A DNA stretch of 64,000 nt from Streptomyces rhizosphaerihabitans. GTDB lineage: Bacteria > Actinomycetota > Actinomycetes > Streptomycetales > Streptomycetaceae. The number at the start of each line of letters is the position of its first letter. Positions within the stretch are counted from its first letter, which is position 1. The notes under the pieces are model-generated. The model ran no database searches, was not told the origin of the DNA, and saw only the letters and a list, made by a program, of their open reading frames with translations. The DNA lies in assembly GCF_025399795.1 (NCBI RefSeq), contig NZ_JAODTZ010000046.1, positions 1 through 64,000 on the forward strand. Direction: 5' to 3'. Shown here piece by piece: positions 36,940 through 45,048 of the stretch. The position numbers were made by a program, and so were the translations under genes.

Positions 36940-38033
36940 TGGAGACCGCGCTGACGGTGCTCGTCGGCGTCCGGCATCCCATCGTGCAGACGGGTATGGG
37001 CTGGGTGGCGGGGCCCCGTCTGGTCTCGGCGACGGCGAACGCGGGCGCGCTGGGCATCCTGGCCTCCGCGACGATGACACTCGACCAGCTCCGCGACGCG
37101 GTGCGGGAGGTCAAGTCCCGTACGGATCAGCCCTTCGGTGTGAATCTGCGCGCCGACGCCGGGGACGCCGGCGACCGGGTACGGATCATCGTCGACGAGG
37201 GCGTGCGCGTCGCGTCGTTCGCGCTCGCCCCCTCCCGCGAGCTGATCGCCTCGCTGAAGGAGGCGGGCGTGGTCGTCGTGCCGTCCGTCGGCGCCCGGCG
37301 GCACGCCGAGAAGGTGGCCGCCTGGGGCGCCGACGCGGTGATCGTGCAGGGCGGCGAGGGCGGCGGCCACACCGGGGAGGTGGCGACGAGCGTGCTGCTG
37401 CCGCAGGTGGTGGACGCCGTGGACATCCCGGTGGTGGCGGCGGGCGGCTTCCACGACGGACGGGGGCTGGTGGCGGCGCTGGCCTACGGGGCGGCGGGCA
37501 TCGCGATGGGCACGCGTTTCCTGCTGACCTCCGACTCGACCGTCCCCGACGCGGTGAAGGCGAGGTATCTGGCGGCGACGGTGAAGGACGTCACCGTGAC
37601 GACGGCCGTCGACGGGCTGCCGCACCGGATGCTGCGCAGTGAGCTCGTCGACGCCCTGGAGGGGGCGGGCCGCACCAGAGCCCTCGTCCAGGCCGTGCGT
37701 CACGCGGCCGGGTTCCGGCGGATATCCGGCCTGTCCTGGTCCCGGATGATCCGCGACGGCCTCGCCATGAAACACGGCAGGGACCTGTCCTGGAGTCAGG
37801 TCCTGCTCGCCGCCAACACCCCGATGCTCCTCAAGTCGTCGATGGTGGACGGCCGGACGGATCTCGGCGTGATGGCGTCGGGACAGGTCGCGGGAGTGAT
37901 CGAGGATCTCCCGTCCTGCGCGGAACTGGTCGAGCGGGTGATGGCCGAGGCCCTCGCGGCACTCGACTCCCTACCCCGCGCGGGCGACCGGGCCCTCACG
38001 GCACCGGATGCCGCCGCGGGCCCGGACGGGTGA
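36939..38033 (+). CDS. ipdC: Nitronate-monooxygenase-like flavoprotein IpdC
   Basis: The 364-residue TIM-barrel flavoprotein belongs to the 2-nitropropane dioxygenase/nitronate monooxygenase superfamily. It shows PIVQTGMGWVAGP near the N-terminus, the FMN-binding VQGGEGGGHTG and AAGGFHDGRG, then GAAGIAMGTRFL. In the steroid pathway the orthologous position (Rv3553) is IpdC, proposed to oxidise a ring C/D intermediate ahead of ring opening. It starts in a TGATG overlap with ipdB and is the last gene of the operon; the convergent fadA6 follows after a 105-bp spacer. Its identity rests on fold plus context. Confidence 0.88.
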   Translation: METALTVLVGVRHPIVQTGMGWVAGPRLVSATANAGALGILASATMTLDQLRDAVREVKSRTDQPFGVNLRADAGDAGDRVRIIVDEGVRVASFALAPSRELIASLKEAGVVVVPSVGARRHAEKVAAWGADAVIVQGGEGGGHTGEVATSVLLPQVVDAVDIPVVAAGGFHDGRGLVAALAYGAAGIAMGTRFLLTSDSTVPDAVKARYLAATVKDVTVTTAVDGLPHRMLRSELVDALEGAGRTRALVQAVRHAAGFRRISGLSWSRMIRDGLAMKHGRDLSWSQVLLAANTPMLLKSSMVDGRTDLGVMASGQVAGVIEDLPSCAELVERVMAEALAALDSLPRAGDRALTAPDAAAGPDG

Positions 38034-38138
38034 GCGCCCGGGCGGCCGGGGCCCGCTCACCCTGCCGCACGCCTCGGCCGCCCTGCCCGGTGTACGGGGG
38101 CCCCGCCCTCGGACGCCGCAGGGGTGGGAGGCCGGCAC

Positions 38139-39296
38139 TCAGAGCCGCTCGATGATCGTCACATTCGCCTGGCCGCCGCCCTCGCACATCGTCTGGAGTC
38201 CGAACCGGCCGCCGGTGCGCTCCAGTTCGTGCAGCAGGGTCGTCATCAGCCGCACACCCGTGGCGCCGAGCGGGTGGCCCAGCGCGATCGCGCCGCCGTT
38301 GACGTTGACCTTCTCCGGGTCGGCGCCGGTCTCCTTGAGCCAGGCGAGGACGACCGGGGCGAACGCCTCGTTGATCTCGACGAGATCGATGTCGCCGATG
38401 GACATGCCGGTCTTCTTCAGGGCGTACGCGGTGGCCGGGATGGGGGCCGAGAGCATCCGGATGGGGTCCTCGCCGCGCACCGAGAGGTGGTGCACGCGGG
38501 CACGGGGGGTCAGGCCGTGTTCGCGGACCGCCCGTTCGGAGGCGAGCAGCATCGCGGCGGCGCCGTCGGAGACCTGGGAGGAGCAGGCGGCGGTGATGGT
38601 GCCGCCCTCGACGACGGGGTTCAGGCCGGCCATCTTCTCCAGGGTGGTGTCCCGGCGGGGTCCTTCGTCGACGGTGACCTCCCCGAACCGTACGGTCTCG
38701 CGGTCGAAGCGGCCCTCGTCGGCGGCGCGGATCGCCCGCTGGTGGGAGCGGAGGGCGAACTCCTCCTGGTCGCGGCGGCTGATGCCCCATTTGGCGGCGA
38801 TGAGTTCGGCGCCGTGGAACTGGTTGACGGGGCGGTCGCCGTAGCGGGTGCGCCAGCCCTCGCTGCCCGCGAAGGGTCCCTCGGTGAGGCCGAGGGGTTC
38901 GGCGGCCTGGCGGGAGGCGAAGGCGATGGGTATCTGGCTCATGTTCTGCACGCCGCCCGCGACGACCAGGTCCTGGGTACCGGACAGGACGCCCTGGGCG
39001 GCGAAGTGCACGGCCTGCTGGGAGGACCCGCACTGGCGGTCGACGGTGACCCCCGGCACCTCCTCGGGCAGTCCGGCCGCCAGCCAGCTGGTGCGGGCGA
39101 TGTCCCCGGCCTGCGGTCCGACCGTGTCCAGGCAGCCGAGGACGACGTCCTCGACTGCTGCCGGGTCCACGCCTGACCGTTCGACCAGTGCGCTGAGCAC
39201 GTGCGCGCCGAGGTCGGCCGGGTGGACCCCGCTCAGCCCTCCCCTGCGCCGCCCGACGGGCGTGCGGACCGCTTCGACGATGTAGGCCTCGGCCAT
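38139..39296 (-). CDS. fadA6: Acetyl-CoA acetyltransferase (thiolase) FadA6
   Basis: The 385-residue thiolase has the acylated Cys in DRQCGSSQQAVH (about residue 90), the His of GHPLGATG and the C-terminal CEGGGQAN. In steroid degradation FadA6 (Rv3556c, 386 residues) cleaves the linear beta-ketoacyl-CoA formed after ring C opening. It is the last gene of the leftward operon ipdF-kstR2-fadA6, 40 bp after kstR2, and converges on ipdC. All catalytic residues are present. Confidence 0.92.
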   Translation of the reverse strand: MAEAYIVEAVRTPVGRRRGGLSGVHPADLGAHVLSALVERSGVDPAAVEDVVLGCLDTVGPQAGDIARTSWLAAGLPEEVPGVTVDRQCGSSQQAVHFAAQGVLSGTQDLVVAGGVQNMSQIPIAFASRQAAEPLGLTEGPFAGSEGWRTRYGDRPVNQFHGAELIAAKWGISRRDQEEFALRSHQRAIRAADEGRFDRETVRFGEVTVDEGPRRDTTLEKMAGLNPVVEGGTITAACSSQVSDGAAAMLLASERAVREHGLTPRARVHHLSVRGEDPIRMLSAPIPATAYALKKTGMSIGDIDLVEINEAFAPVVLAWLKETGADPEKVNVNGGAIALGHPLGATGVRLMTTLLHELERTGGRFGLQTMCEGGGQANVTIIERL

Positions 39297-39336
39297 GACG
39301 ACTCCCTTGCGGACGTGGGTGGTTCGCGTGGTTCGC

Positions 39337-39954
39337 TTACGGCTCCTCGCGGACGGAGATGCCGTCGAGCACCATCGACAGGTACTGCCGGGCGATCTCC
39401 TCCGGGCTGTGCTGACCGCCGGGCCGGTACCAGGAGGCGGCGACCCACACGGTGTCGCGCACGAACCGGTAGGTGAGGCGGATGTCGAGGTCGGCCCGGA
39501 AGACCTCGGCGTCGACTCCGCGTTCCAGGGTGCTCAGCCACGCCTTCTCGAAGTTGCGCTGGGATTCGGCGAGGAAGGCGAAGCGCTGCTGTGCGGCCAG
39601 GTGCCGGGCCTCCTTCTGGTAGATCGCGACGGCCGCGCGGTGCCGGTCGATCTCCCGGAAGGACTCGGTGACCAGGGCCTCCAGGGTTTCCCGGGGGCCG
39701 AGTCCGGCGTCCAGGACGGTGTCGTAGCCGTCCCAGAGCTCGTCGAGGAAGGTCCGCAGGATCTCCTCCAGCATCGATTCCTTGGAGTCGAAGTGGTAGT
39801 AGAGGCTGCCCGCGAGCATCCCGGCCTCGTCCGCGATCTTGCGTACGGTGGTGGCGTTGTAGCCCTGTTCGGCGAACACCTCGGCGGCGGTGCCGAGCAG
39901 TTCACGGCGGCGCTCCGGGGTGGCGGTCACCTGGGGCTTCTTCTTGGTAGGCAC
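39337..39954 (-). CDS. kstR2: TetR-family regulator, KstR2-like
   Basis: The 205-residue repressor has a TetR N-terminal DNA-binding domain (RRRELLGTAAEVFAEQG, then HTH TTVRKIADEAG and SLYYHFDSKESML) and an all-helical ligand domain. KstR2 of M. tuberculosis (200 residues) represses the HIP-degradation genes and is released by HIP-CoA. It sits between fadA6 and ipdF exactly as Rv3557c does. The two matching palindromes in the cluster's divergent promoters are its likely operators, which makes it autoregulated. GTG start at 39954, 15 bp after ipdF. Confidence 0.88.
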   Translation of the reverse strand: MPTKKKPQVTATPERRRELLGTAAEVFAEQGYNATTVRKIADEAGMLAGSLYYHFDSKESMLEEILRTFLDELWDGYDTVLDAGLGPRETLEALVTESFREIDRHRAAVAIYQKEARHLAAQQRFAFLAESQRNFEKAWLSTLERGVDAEVFRADLDIRLTYRFVRDTVWVAASWYRPGGQHSPEEIARQYLSMVLDGISVREEP

Positions 39955-39969
39955 ACGGTCATTCTCGTC

Positions 39970-40761
39970 CTAGGCGTGCTGGCTGCTCACGGACACGACC
40001 TCGCCGGTCAGATACGAGGAGTAGCCGGAGGCGAGGAACACGATCACGTTGGCCACCTCCCAGGGTTCGGCGTACCGGCCGAAGGCCTCGCGGGCGGTCA
40101 GTTCCTCCAGCAGTTCGGGGGTGGTGACCTTCACCAGGTGGGGATGCATGGCGAGGCTGGGCGAGACGGCGTTGACCCGGACCCCGTACGCGGCGGCCTC
40201 GACCGCGGCGCAGCGGGTGAGCGCCATGACGCCCGCCTTCGCGGCGGCGTAGTGGGCCTGTCCGGACTGGGCGCGCCAGCCGACGACGGAGGCGTTGTTG
40301 ACGACGACTCCGCCGTCGCCCCGCTCCTTGAGCCGTCGCAGTGCCGCCCGGGTGCAGCGGAACGTGCCGTTCAGTGTCACGTCGAGGACCTTCGACCACT
40401 GCTCGTCGGTCATGTCGACGAGGGGGGAGGTGCCGCCGAGGCCGGCGTTGTTGACGACGATGTCCAGTCGGCCGTGGAGGCCTGTGGCGGTGTCGAAGAG
40501 GGCCTGGACCTGGTCCTCTTCGGTGACGTCGCAGGGCAGTGCGGCGACGTTCGCGGCGCCGAACTCCGCGGCCAGGGTCTCGGCGGTCTCCTTGAGCCGG
40601 CGGCTGTGCGCGTCGCTGATCAGGACGCGCGCGCCCTCCTCCAGGAACCGGCGTGCCGTGGCCCCGCCGATGCCCGCGCCCGCCGCGGCGGTGATGACGG
40701 CGGTGCGGCCCTTCAGCAGCCCGTGCCCGGGTACGTACGCCGGACTCTCGACGTCGCTCAT
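39970..40761 (-). CDS. ipdF: SDR-family dehydrogenase IpdF
   Basis: The 263-residue SDR has AGAGIGGATARRF for NAD binding, NNAGLGGTSP, a catalytic Ser in NNASVVGW and YAAAKAG. By position beside kstR2 and divergent from the acyl-CoA dehydrogenase it equals Rv3559c (262 residues, IpdF), which oxidises or reduces the ring hydroxyl/ketone of HIP-CoA derivatives. It is first in the ipdF-kstR2-fadA6 operon. Its ATG at 40761 lies 16 bp from operator copy 2. Confidence 0.88.
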   Translation of the reverse strand: MSDVESPAYVPGHGLLKGRTAVITAAAGAGIGGATARRFLEEGARVLISDAHSRRLKETAETLAAEFGAANVAALPCDVTEEDQVQALFDTATGLHGRLDIVVNNAGLGGTSPLVDMTDEQWSKVLDVTLNGTFRCTRAALRRLKERGDGGVVVNNASVVGWRAQSGQAHYAAAKAGVMALTRCAAVEAAAYGVRVNAVSPSLAMHPHLVKVTTPELLEELTAREAFGRYAEPWEVANVIVFLASGYSSYLTGEVVSVSSQHA

Positions 40762-40774
40762 GACCCCAAGCTAA

Positions 40775-40795
40775 CCTACCAAACACTTGTTAGGG
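40775..40795. promoter_or_regulatory. Putative KstR2-type operator, copy 2
   Basis: The sequence CCTACCAAACACTTGTTAGGG contains the core ACCAAACACTTGTT (40778-40791), which fits AnCAAGnnCTTGnT at all but one fixed position. Its complement reads CCTAACAAGTGTTTGGTAGG, nearly identical to copy 1. It lies between ipdF and ipdE1 and could control both the leftward operon and the dehydrogenase operon. Confidence 0.77.
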
Positions 40796-40927
40796 AAGCT
40801 TGGAGTCACCCCGAAGCCCCACGCCGCAGCCGCACACCGCAGCCCGAAGCCCCACGCCGAAGCCCCGGAGGCCACCGCCGACCCGGGGCACACCGCCTCC
40901 GGAGCCCACCGCCGAAAGGTGCCGTCG

Positions 40928-42073
40928 ATGGATCTCACCCGCTCCCCCGCCGACGAGGCGTTCCGTGCCGAGGCCCGCGGCTGGCTGGACACCCATGTCC
41001 CGGCGACTGCCCTGCCCTCGCTGGAGACCGCGGAGGGCTTCGCCGCGCATCGCGCGTGGGAGGCCGAACTGGCGGCGGACCGCTGGTCGGTGGTGTCGTG
41101 GCCGACGGCGTACGGCGGCCGGGACGCGGACCTCGTGCGCTGGCTGGCCTTCGAGGAGGAGTACCACGCGGTGGGCGCGCCGGGCCGGGTCGGGCAGAAC
41201 GGCATCAGCCTCCTCGCGCCGACCCTTTTCGACCACGGCACCCCGGAGCAACGAGAGCGGGTGCTGCCGCCGATGGCGACGGGCGAGGTGGTCTGGGCGC
41301 AGGCGTGGTCCGAGCCGGAGGCGGGTTCGGACCTGGCCTCGCTGACCTCGCGGGCCGTGCGCGCGGACGGCGGCTGGCGCTTGAGCGGACAGAAGACCTG
41401 GTCGTCGCGGGCCGCGTTCGCCGACCGCGCCTTCGGCCTGTTCCGCAGCGAGCCGGGTCTGCCGAGGCCCCACCAGGGTCTGACGTATCTGATGTTCGAC
41501 CTGAGCGCGCCGGGCGTCACGGTCCGCCCCATCGGGCGCCTGGACGGCAAGCCCGCCTTCGCGGAGCTGTTCCTGGACGAGGTGTTCGTCCCCGACGAGG
41601 ACGTGATCGGCGAGCCGGGGCAGGGCTGGCGGGTGGCGATGTCGACGGCGGGCAACGAACGCGGTCTGACGCTGCGTTCGCCGGGCCGCTTCCTGGCCGC
41701 CGCCGACCGGCTGGCCGCGTTGTGGCACGCGCACGGCGACCCCTTCGACTCGGCCCTGCGCGACCGGGTGGCCGACGCGGTGATCGGCGCCCGCGCCTAC
41801 CAGCTCTTCACGTACGCCAACGCCTCCCGGTTCCTCGAAGGCGAGGGCATCGGCCCGGAATCCAGCCTGAACAAGGTGTTCTGGTCGGAGCTCGACATCG
41901 CGCTGCACGAGACGGCCCTCGATCTGCTGGGCGCCGAGGGCGAGCTGGCGGACACCGAGTGGTCCGAGGGGCATGTCTTCTCGCTCGCGGGCCCCGTCTA
42001 CGCGGGCACCAACGAGATCCAGCGCGACATCATCGCCGAGCGGCTGCTCGGCCTCCCGAAGGGCCGCCGCTGA
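40928..42073 (+). CDS. ipdE1: Acyl-CoA dehydrogenase IpdE1 (FadE30-like)
   Basis: The 381-residue flavoprotein has the acyl-CoA dehydrogenase layout: helical N-terminal domain, a beta domain with WSEPEAGSDLASL and SGQKTWSS, and a C-terminal domain ending GPVYAGTNEIQRDIIAERLLGLPK. Mtb IpdE1 (formerly FadE30) pairs with IpdE2 in an alpha2beta2 enzyme that desaturates 5-OH-HIP-CoA. The ATG at 40928 follows a GAAAGG site; a 132-bp leader with CCCGAAGCCCCACGCC-type repeats separates it from operator copy 2. It overlaps ipdE2 by one base (TGATG). Confidence 0.9.
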   Translation: MDLTRSPADEAFRAEARGWLDTHVPATALPSLETAEGFAAHRAWEAELAADRWSVVSWPTAYGGRDADLVRWLAFEEEYHAVGAPGRVGQNGISLLAPTLFDHGTPEQRERVLPPMATGEVVWAQAWSEPEAGSDLASLTSRAVRADGGWRLSGQKTWSSRAAFADRAFGLFRSEPGLPRPHQGLTYLMFDLSAPGVTVRPIGRLDGKPAFAELFLDEVFVPDEDVIGEPGQGWRVAMSTAGNERGLTLRSPGRFLAAADRLAALWHAHGDPFDSALRDRVADAVIGARAYQLFTYANASRFLEGEGIGPESSLNKVFWSELDIALHETALDLLGAEGELADTEWSEGHVFSLAGPVYAGTNEIQRDIIAERLLGLPKGRR

Positions 42074-43071
42074 TGCGCTTCCTCCTCGACGCCGAACAGC
42101 GCGCCTTCGCCGCCTCCCTGGACGCGATGCTGACGTCCGCGGACACACCGTCGGCCGTACGGGCCTGGGCCCGCGGCGATCACGGGCCCGGCCGGGCCCT
42201 GTGGTCGCGGCTCGCCGACGCGGGGGTCTTCGCACTGGCCGTCCCGGAGGCGTACGAGGGGGTGGGCCCGCTCCCCGTCGAACTGGCGGTCGCGTTCATC
42301 GAGTTGGGGCGGCATGCGGTTCCGGGTCCGGTGGTGGAGACGGTCGCCGCGGCCGCCCTGCTGAGCGAGCTGGGCGAGCTGGGCGCGTCGGGTCCGGCCA
42401 AGCGGCTGCTGCCGGGGCTGGCCTCCGGCGAGAGCGTCGCCACGCTCGCCCCGGCCGACGGGTACGCGCTCGACGCGGACGCGGCGACGGTGCTGCTCGT
42501 GGTGGACGGCGACGGTCTGCGGCTCGCGCCGGGCCACGATCCGGTACGGGCGTCCGTGGACCGGGCCCGGCGGCTCGCCCGGCCGGAGGCGGGCGGCGAA
42601 CTCCTGGCCGCGGGACCGCAGGTCACCCGCGCCGCGAGCCGGGCCCTGGCCTGGGCCCGGCTCGCCACCGCCGCCCAGGCCCTCGGGGTCGGCCTCGCGC
42701 TCCTCGACCGGACCGTCGCATACGTCAAGCAGCGCACCCAGTTCGGTGTTCCCGTCGGCTCGTTCCAGGCGGTCAAGCACCGGCTCGCCGACGCGATGAT
42801 CGCCCTGGAGTTCGCGCGCCCGCTGCTGTTCGGGGCCGCGCTGTCGATGGCGCCGGCGGACGTGGCCGCCGCGAAGGCCACGGCGGGCGAGGCCGCGTAC
42901 ACCACCGCCCGGACGGCGTTGCAGCTGCACGGCGCGATCGGCTACACGGCCGAGTACGACCTGTCCCTCTGGTTCACCAAGGCCCGCGCCCTGCGCACGG
43001 CCTGGGGCACCCCGGCCGAGTGCAGGGCCGAGGCGCTGGCCGGTCTCAGTGGTGCTCGTCCCCGCTCGTGA
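42073..43071 (+). CDS. ipdE2: Acyl-CoA dehydrogenase IpdE2 (FadE33-like)
   Basis: The 332-residue protein is a short, divergent acyl-CoA dehydrogenase. It keeps the ALPE/VPEAYEGVG-like start, the C-terminal RTQFGVPVGSFQAVKHRLAD stretch and LHGAIGYTAEYDLSLW. It lacks the standard middle motifs, as expected for the beta subunit of the heterotetrameric steroid dehydrogenases. In mycobacteria ipdE1 and ipdE2 lie in separate operons; here they are adjacent and coupled, as in steroid-degrading proteobacteria. Its 3' end overlaps the convergent cytochrome b gene by 26 bp, and it ends the cluster. Confidence 0.87.
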   Translation: MRFLLDAEQRAFAASLDAMLTSADTPSAVRAWARGDHGPGRALWSRLADAGVFALAVPEAYEGVGPLPVELAVAFIELGRHAVPGPVVETVAAAALLSELGELGASGPAKRLLPGLASGESVATLAPADGYALDADAATVLLVVDGDGLRLAPGHDPVRASVDRARRLARPEAGGELLAAGPQVTRAASRALAWARLATAAQALGVGLALLDRTVAYVKQRTQFGVPVGSFQAVKHRLADAMIALEFARPLLFGAALSMAPADVAAAKATAGEAAYTTARTALQLHGAIGYTAEYDLSLWFTKARALRTAWGTPAECRAEALAGLSGARPRS

Positions 43072-44761
43072 GCTCCCGGTACTCCTCGGCCGTCGGCTTC
43101 GGGATCCGGGCGCCGGGTCCGTACAGGGCGCGCGCCAGCCGGGCGCGCAGCCTTCGGGCGGGGCCGACCCGGCGGACCACACCGTTCGCGTCGACGAGCG
43201 GGCCCACCTCGTAGGGCGGCGCCTGTTCGTGCTGGGTGAGGGTGAACCGCTGTGCCGGGGTGAGCGGTTCGTGGACCTCGACGTACTCGCCGTGCGGCAG
43301 GAGTTTGATGGTGCCGGACTCGCGGCCGTGCAACACCTTTTCCCGGTCGGCGCGTTGCAGCCCCAGACAGATCCGTTTCGTGACGACGTAGGCGAGTGCG
43401 GGCCCGGCGAAGACGGCGACGCGGACGAACCAGGTGATCGCGTTGATCGACAGATGGAAGTGGGTGGCCCACAGGTCGTTGCCGCCGCCGACCAGCAGGA
43501 CGGCGTACAGCGTCAGCCAGGCGACGCCGAGCGCGGTGCGGGTGGGCACGTTGCGCGGCCGGTCCAGGATGTGGTGCTCGCGCTTGTCGCCGGTGACCCA
43601 TGCCTCGATGAACGGGTAGACGGCGATGGCGGTCATGATGAGCGGGAAGAGCGAGAAGGGGATGAAGACGCCCAACTGGAGTGTGTGGCCGAGGGCGTTG
43701 ATCTCCCATCCCGGCATCACCCGGATCAGCCCTTCGGAGAAGCCGAGGTACCAGTCGGGCTGGGCGCCGGTGGTCACCAGGTCGGGCCGGTAGGGCCCGA
43801 AGGCCCACACGGGGTTGACGGTGGCGATCGCTCCCATGATCGCCAGGACCCCGAAGACCAGGAAGAAGAAGCCGCCGGCCTTGGCCATGTAGACGGGCAT
43901 GAACGGCATGCCGACGACCGACTTCTGGTCGCGTCCGGGCCCCGGGTACTGCGTGTGCTTGTGGTAGAAGACCAGGATCAGATGGGCGACGACCAGTCCC
44001 AGCATGATGCCCGGCAGCAGCAGGACGTGGATGGGGAAGAACCTCGGGATGATGTCGTGCCCCGGGAACTCCCCGCCGAACAGGAAGAAGGAGATGTACG
44101 TCCCCACGACCGGGATCGACAGGATGGCGCCCTGGGCGAAGCGGACGCCGGTGCCGGAGAGCAGGTCGTCGGGGAGCGAGTAGCCGGTCAGGCCGGTGAT
44201 GAGGCCGAGCATCAACAGGGTCCAGCCGAACAGCCAGTTGACCTCGCGCGGCTTGCGGAACGCGCCGGTGAAGAACACCCGCATCATGTGCACGAGCATC
44301 CCGGCGAGGAAGACGAGCGCCGCCCAGTGGTGGATCTGCCGGATCAGCAGTCCGCCGCGCACGTCGAAGCTGATGTCGAGCGTGGACTCGTACGCCCGCG
44401 TCATGATGATGCCGTTCAGCGGCCCGTACGAGCCGTGGTAGACGACCTCGACGCCGCTCGGCTCGAAGAACAGGGTGAGATAGACGCCGGTGAGGATCAG
44501 GACGAGGAAGCTGTAGAGGCAGACCTCGCCCAGCATGAACGACCAGTGGTCCGGAAAGACCTTGCGCATATTGGCCTTGGCCAGCGTGTACACGCCCAGC
44601 CGTCCGTCGGCCCAGTCGGCGAGCCGCTCGCCCTTGCCGGTCTCGGCCGCGCGGCGGGCCCGCGTGGTCCCCGTACGGCCGGCCTCCGGAATCCCGCTCC
44701 CGGGGGCTCCGTTCGCCGGAGTTCCCGCGGTCCGGCCGGAGTCGGTCCCTCGTGCGCCCAT
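43046..44761 (-). CDS. Orphan cytochrome bc1 subunit b (QcrB-like)
   Basis: The 571-residue product is a QcrB-type cytochrome b. It has paired heme-ligand histidines in QIHHWAALVFLAGMLVHMM and in VLLLPG...VVAHLILVFYHKH, the Qo-site PDWYLGFSEG (actinobacterial form of PEWY), about nine membrane helices and a long cytoplasmic C-terminus. A Gly/Thr/Arg-rich N-terminal extension of ~45 residues precedes the core. No qcrA or qcrC lies nearby, so it is not part of a standard qcrCAB operon and is probably a paralogue. The ATG at 44761 has a GAGGGGAG site. Confidence 0.9.
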   Translation of the reverse strand: MGARGTDSGRTAGTPANGAPGSGIPEAGRTGTTRARRAAETGKGERLADWADGRLGVYTLAKANMRKVFPDHWSFMLGEVCLYSFLVLILTGVYLTLFFEPSGVEVVYHGSYGPLNGIIMTRAYESTLDISFDVRGGLLIRQIHHWAALVFLAGMLVHMMRVFFTGAFRKPREVNWLFGWTLLMLGLITGLTGYSLPDDLLSGTGVRFAQGAILSIPVVGTYISFFLFGGEFPGHDIIPRFFPIHVLLLPGIMLGLVVAHLILVFYHKHTQYPGPGRDQKSVVGMPFMPVYMAKAGGFFFLVFGVLAIMGAIATVNPVWAFGPYRPDLVTTGAQPDWYLGFSEGLIRVMPGWEINALGHTLQLGVFIPFSLFPLIMTAIAVYPFIEAWVTGDKREHHILDRPRNVPTRTALGVAWLTLYAVLLVGGGNDLWATHFHLSINAITWFVRVAVFAGPALAYVVTKRICLGLQRADREKVLHGRESGTIKLLPHGEYVEVHEPLTPAQRFTLTQHEQAPPYEVGPLVDANGVVRRVGPARRLRARLARALYGPGARIPKPTAEEYRELTSGDEHH

Positions 44762-45048
44762 ATGCCGCTCCCCTCGGCCCACCAGGGTGGCACGCCGCCT
44801 CGCCCAAGCCAACGGGGCGTCACAGGTGGAGTGTTGGGATGATCGATGCCCGCGGCTCGGACGGTTGCGGCCATGCGGTGCTCCGGTCGCGCGAGGGTGC
44901 GGAACGCCGGGGTCGCGTCAGCGTGCCGGCCGGCCGGTGCGCGCACGGACCCTGCCGTTCCCCTCCGGCCGGAGTGTCGCTATTTTGATCTTCGCCGTCC
45001 CCACCGGCTCACCGTTACCCCGTACCCGTGCGTTCCGAGGAGCCGGCC

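Noticed and set aside
39297..39336. A third KstR2-type operator before fadA6
   Set aside because: The 40-bp gap contains only a direct GTGGTTCGC repeat; the gene is better explained as part of the ipdF-kstR2-fadA6 transcript.
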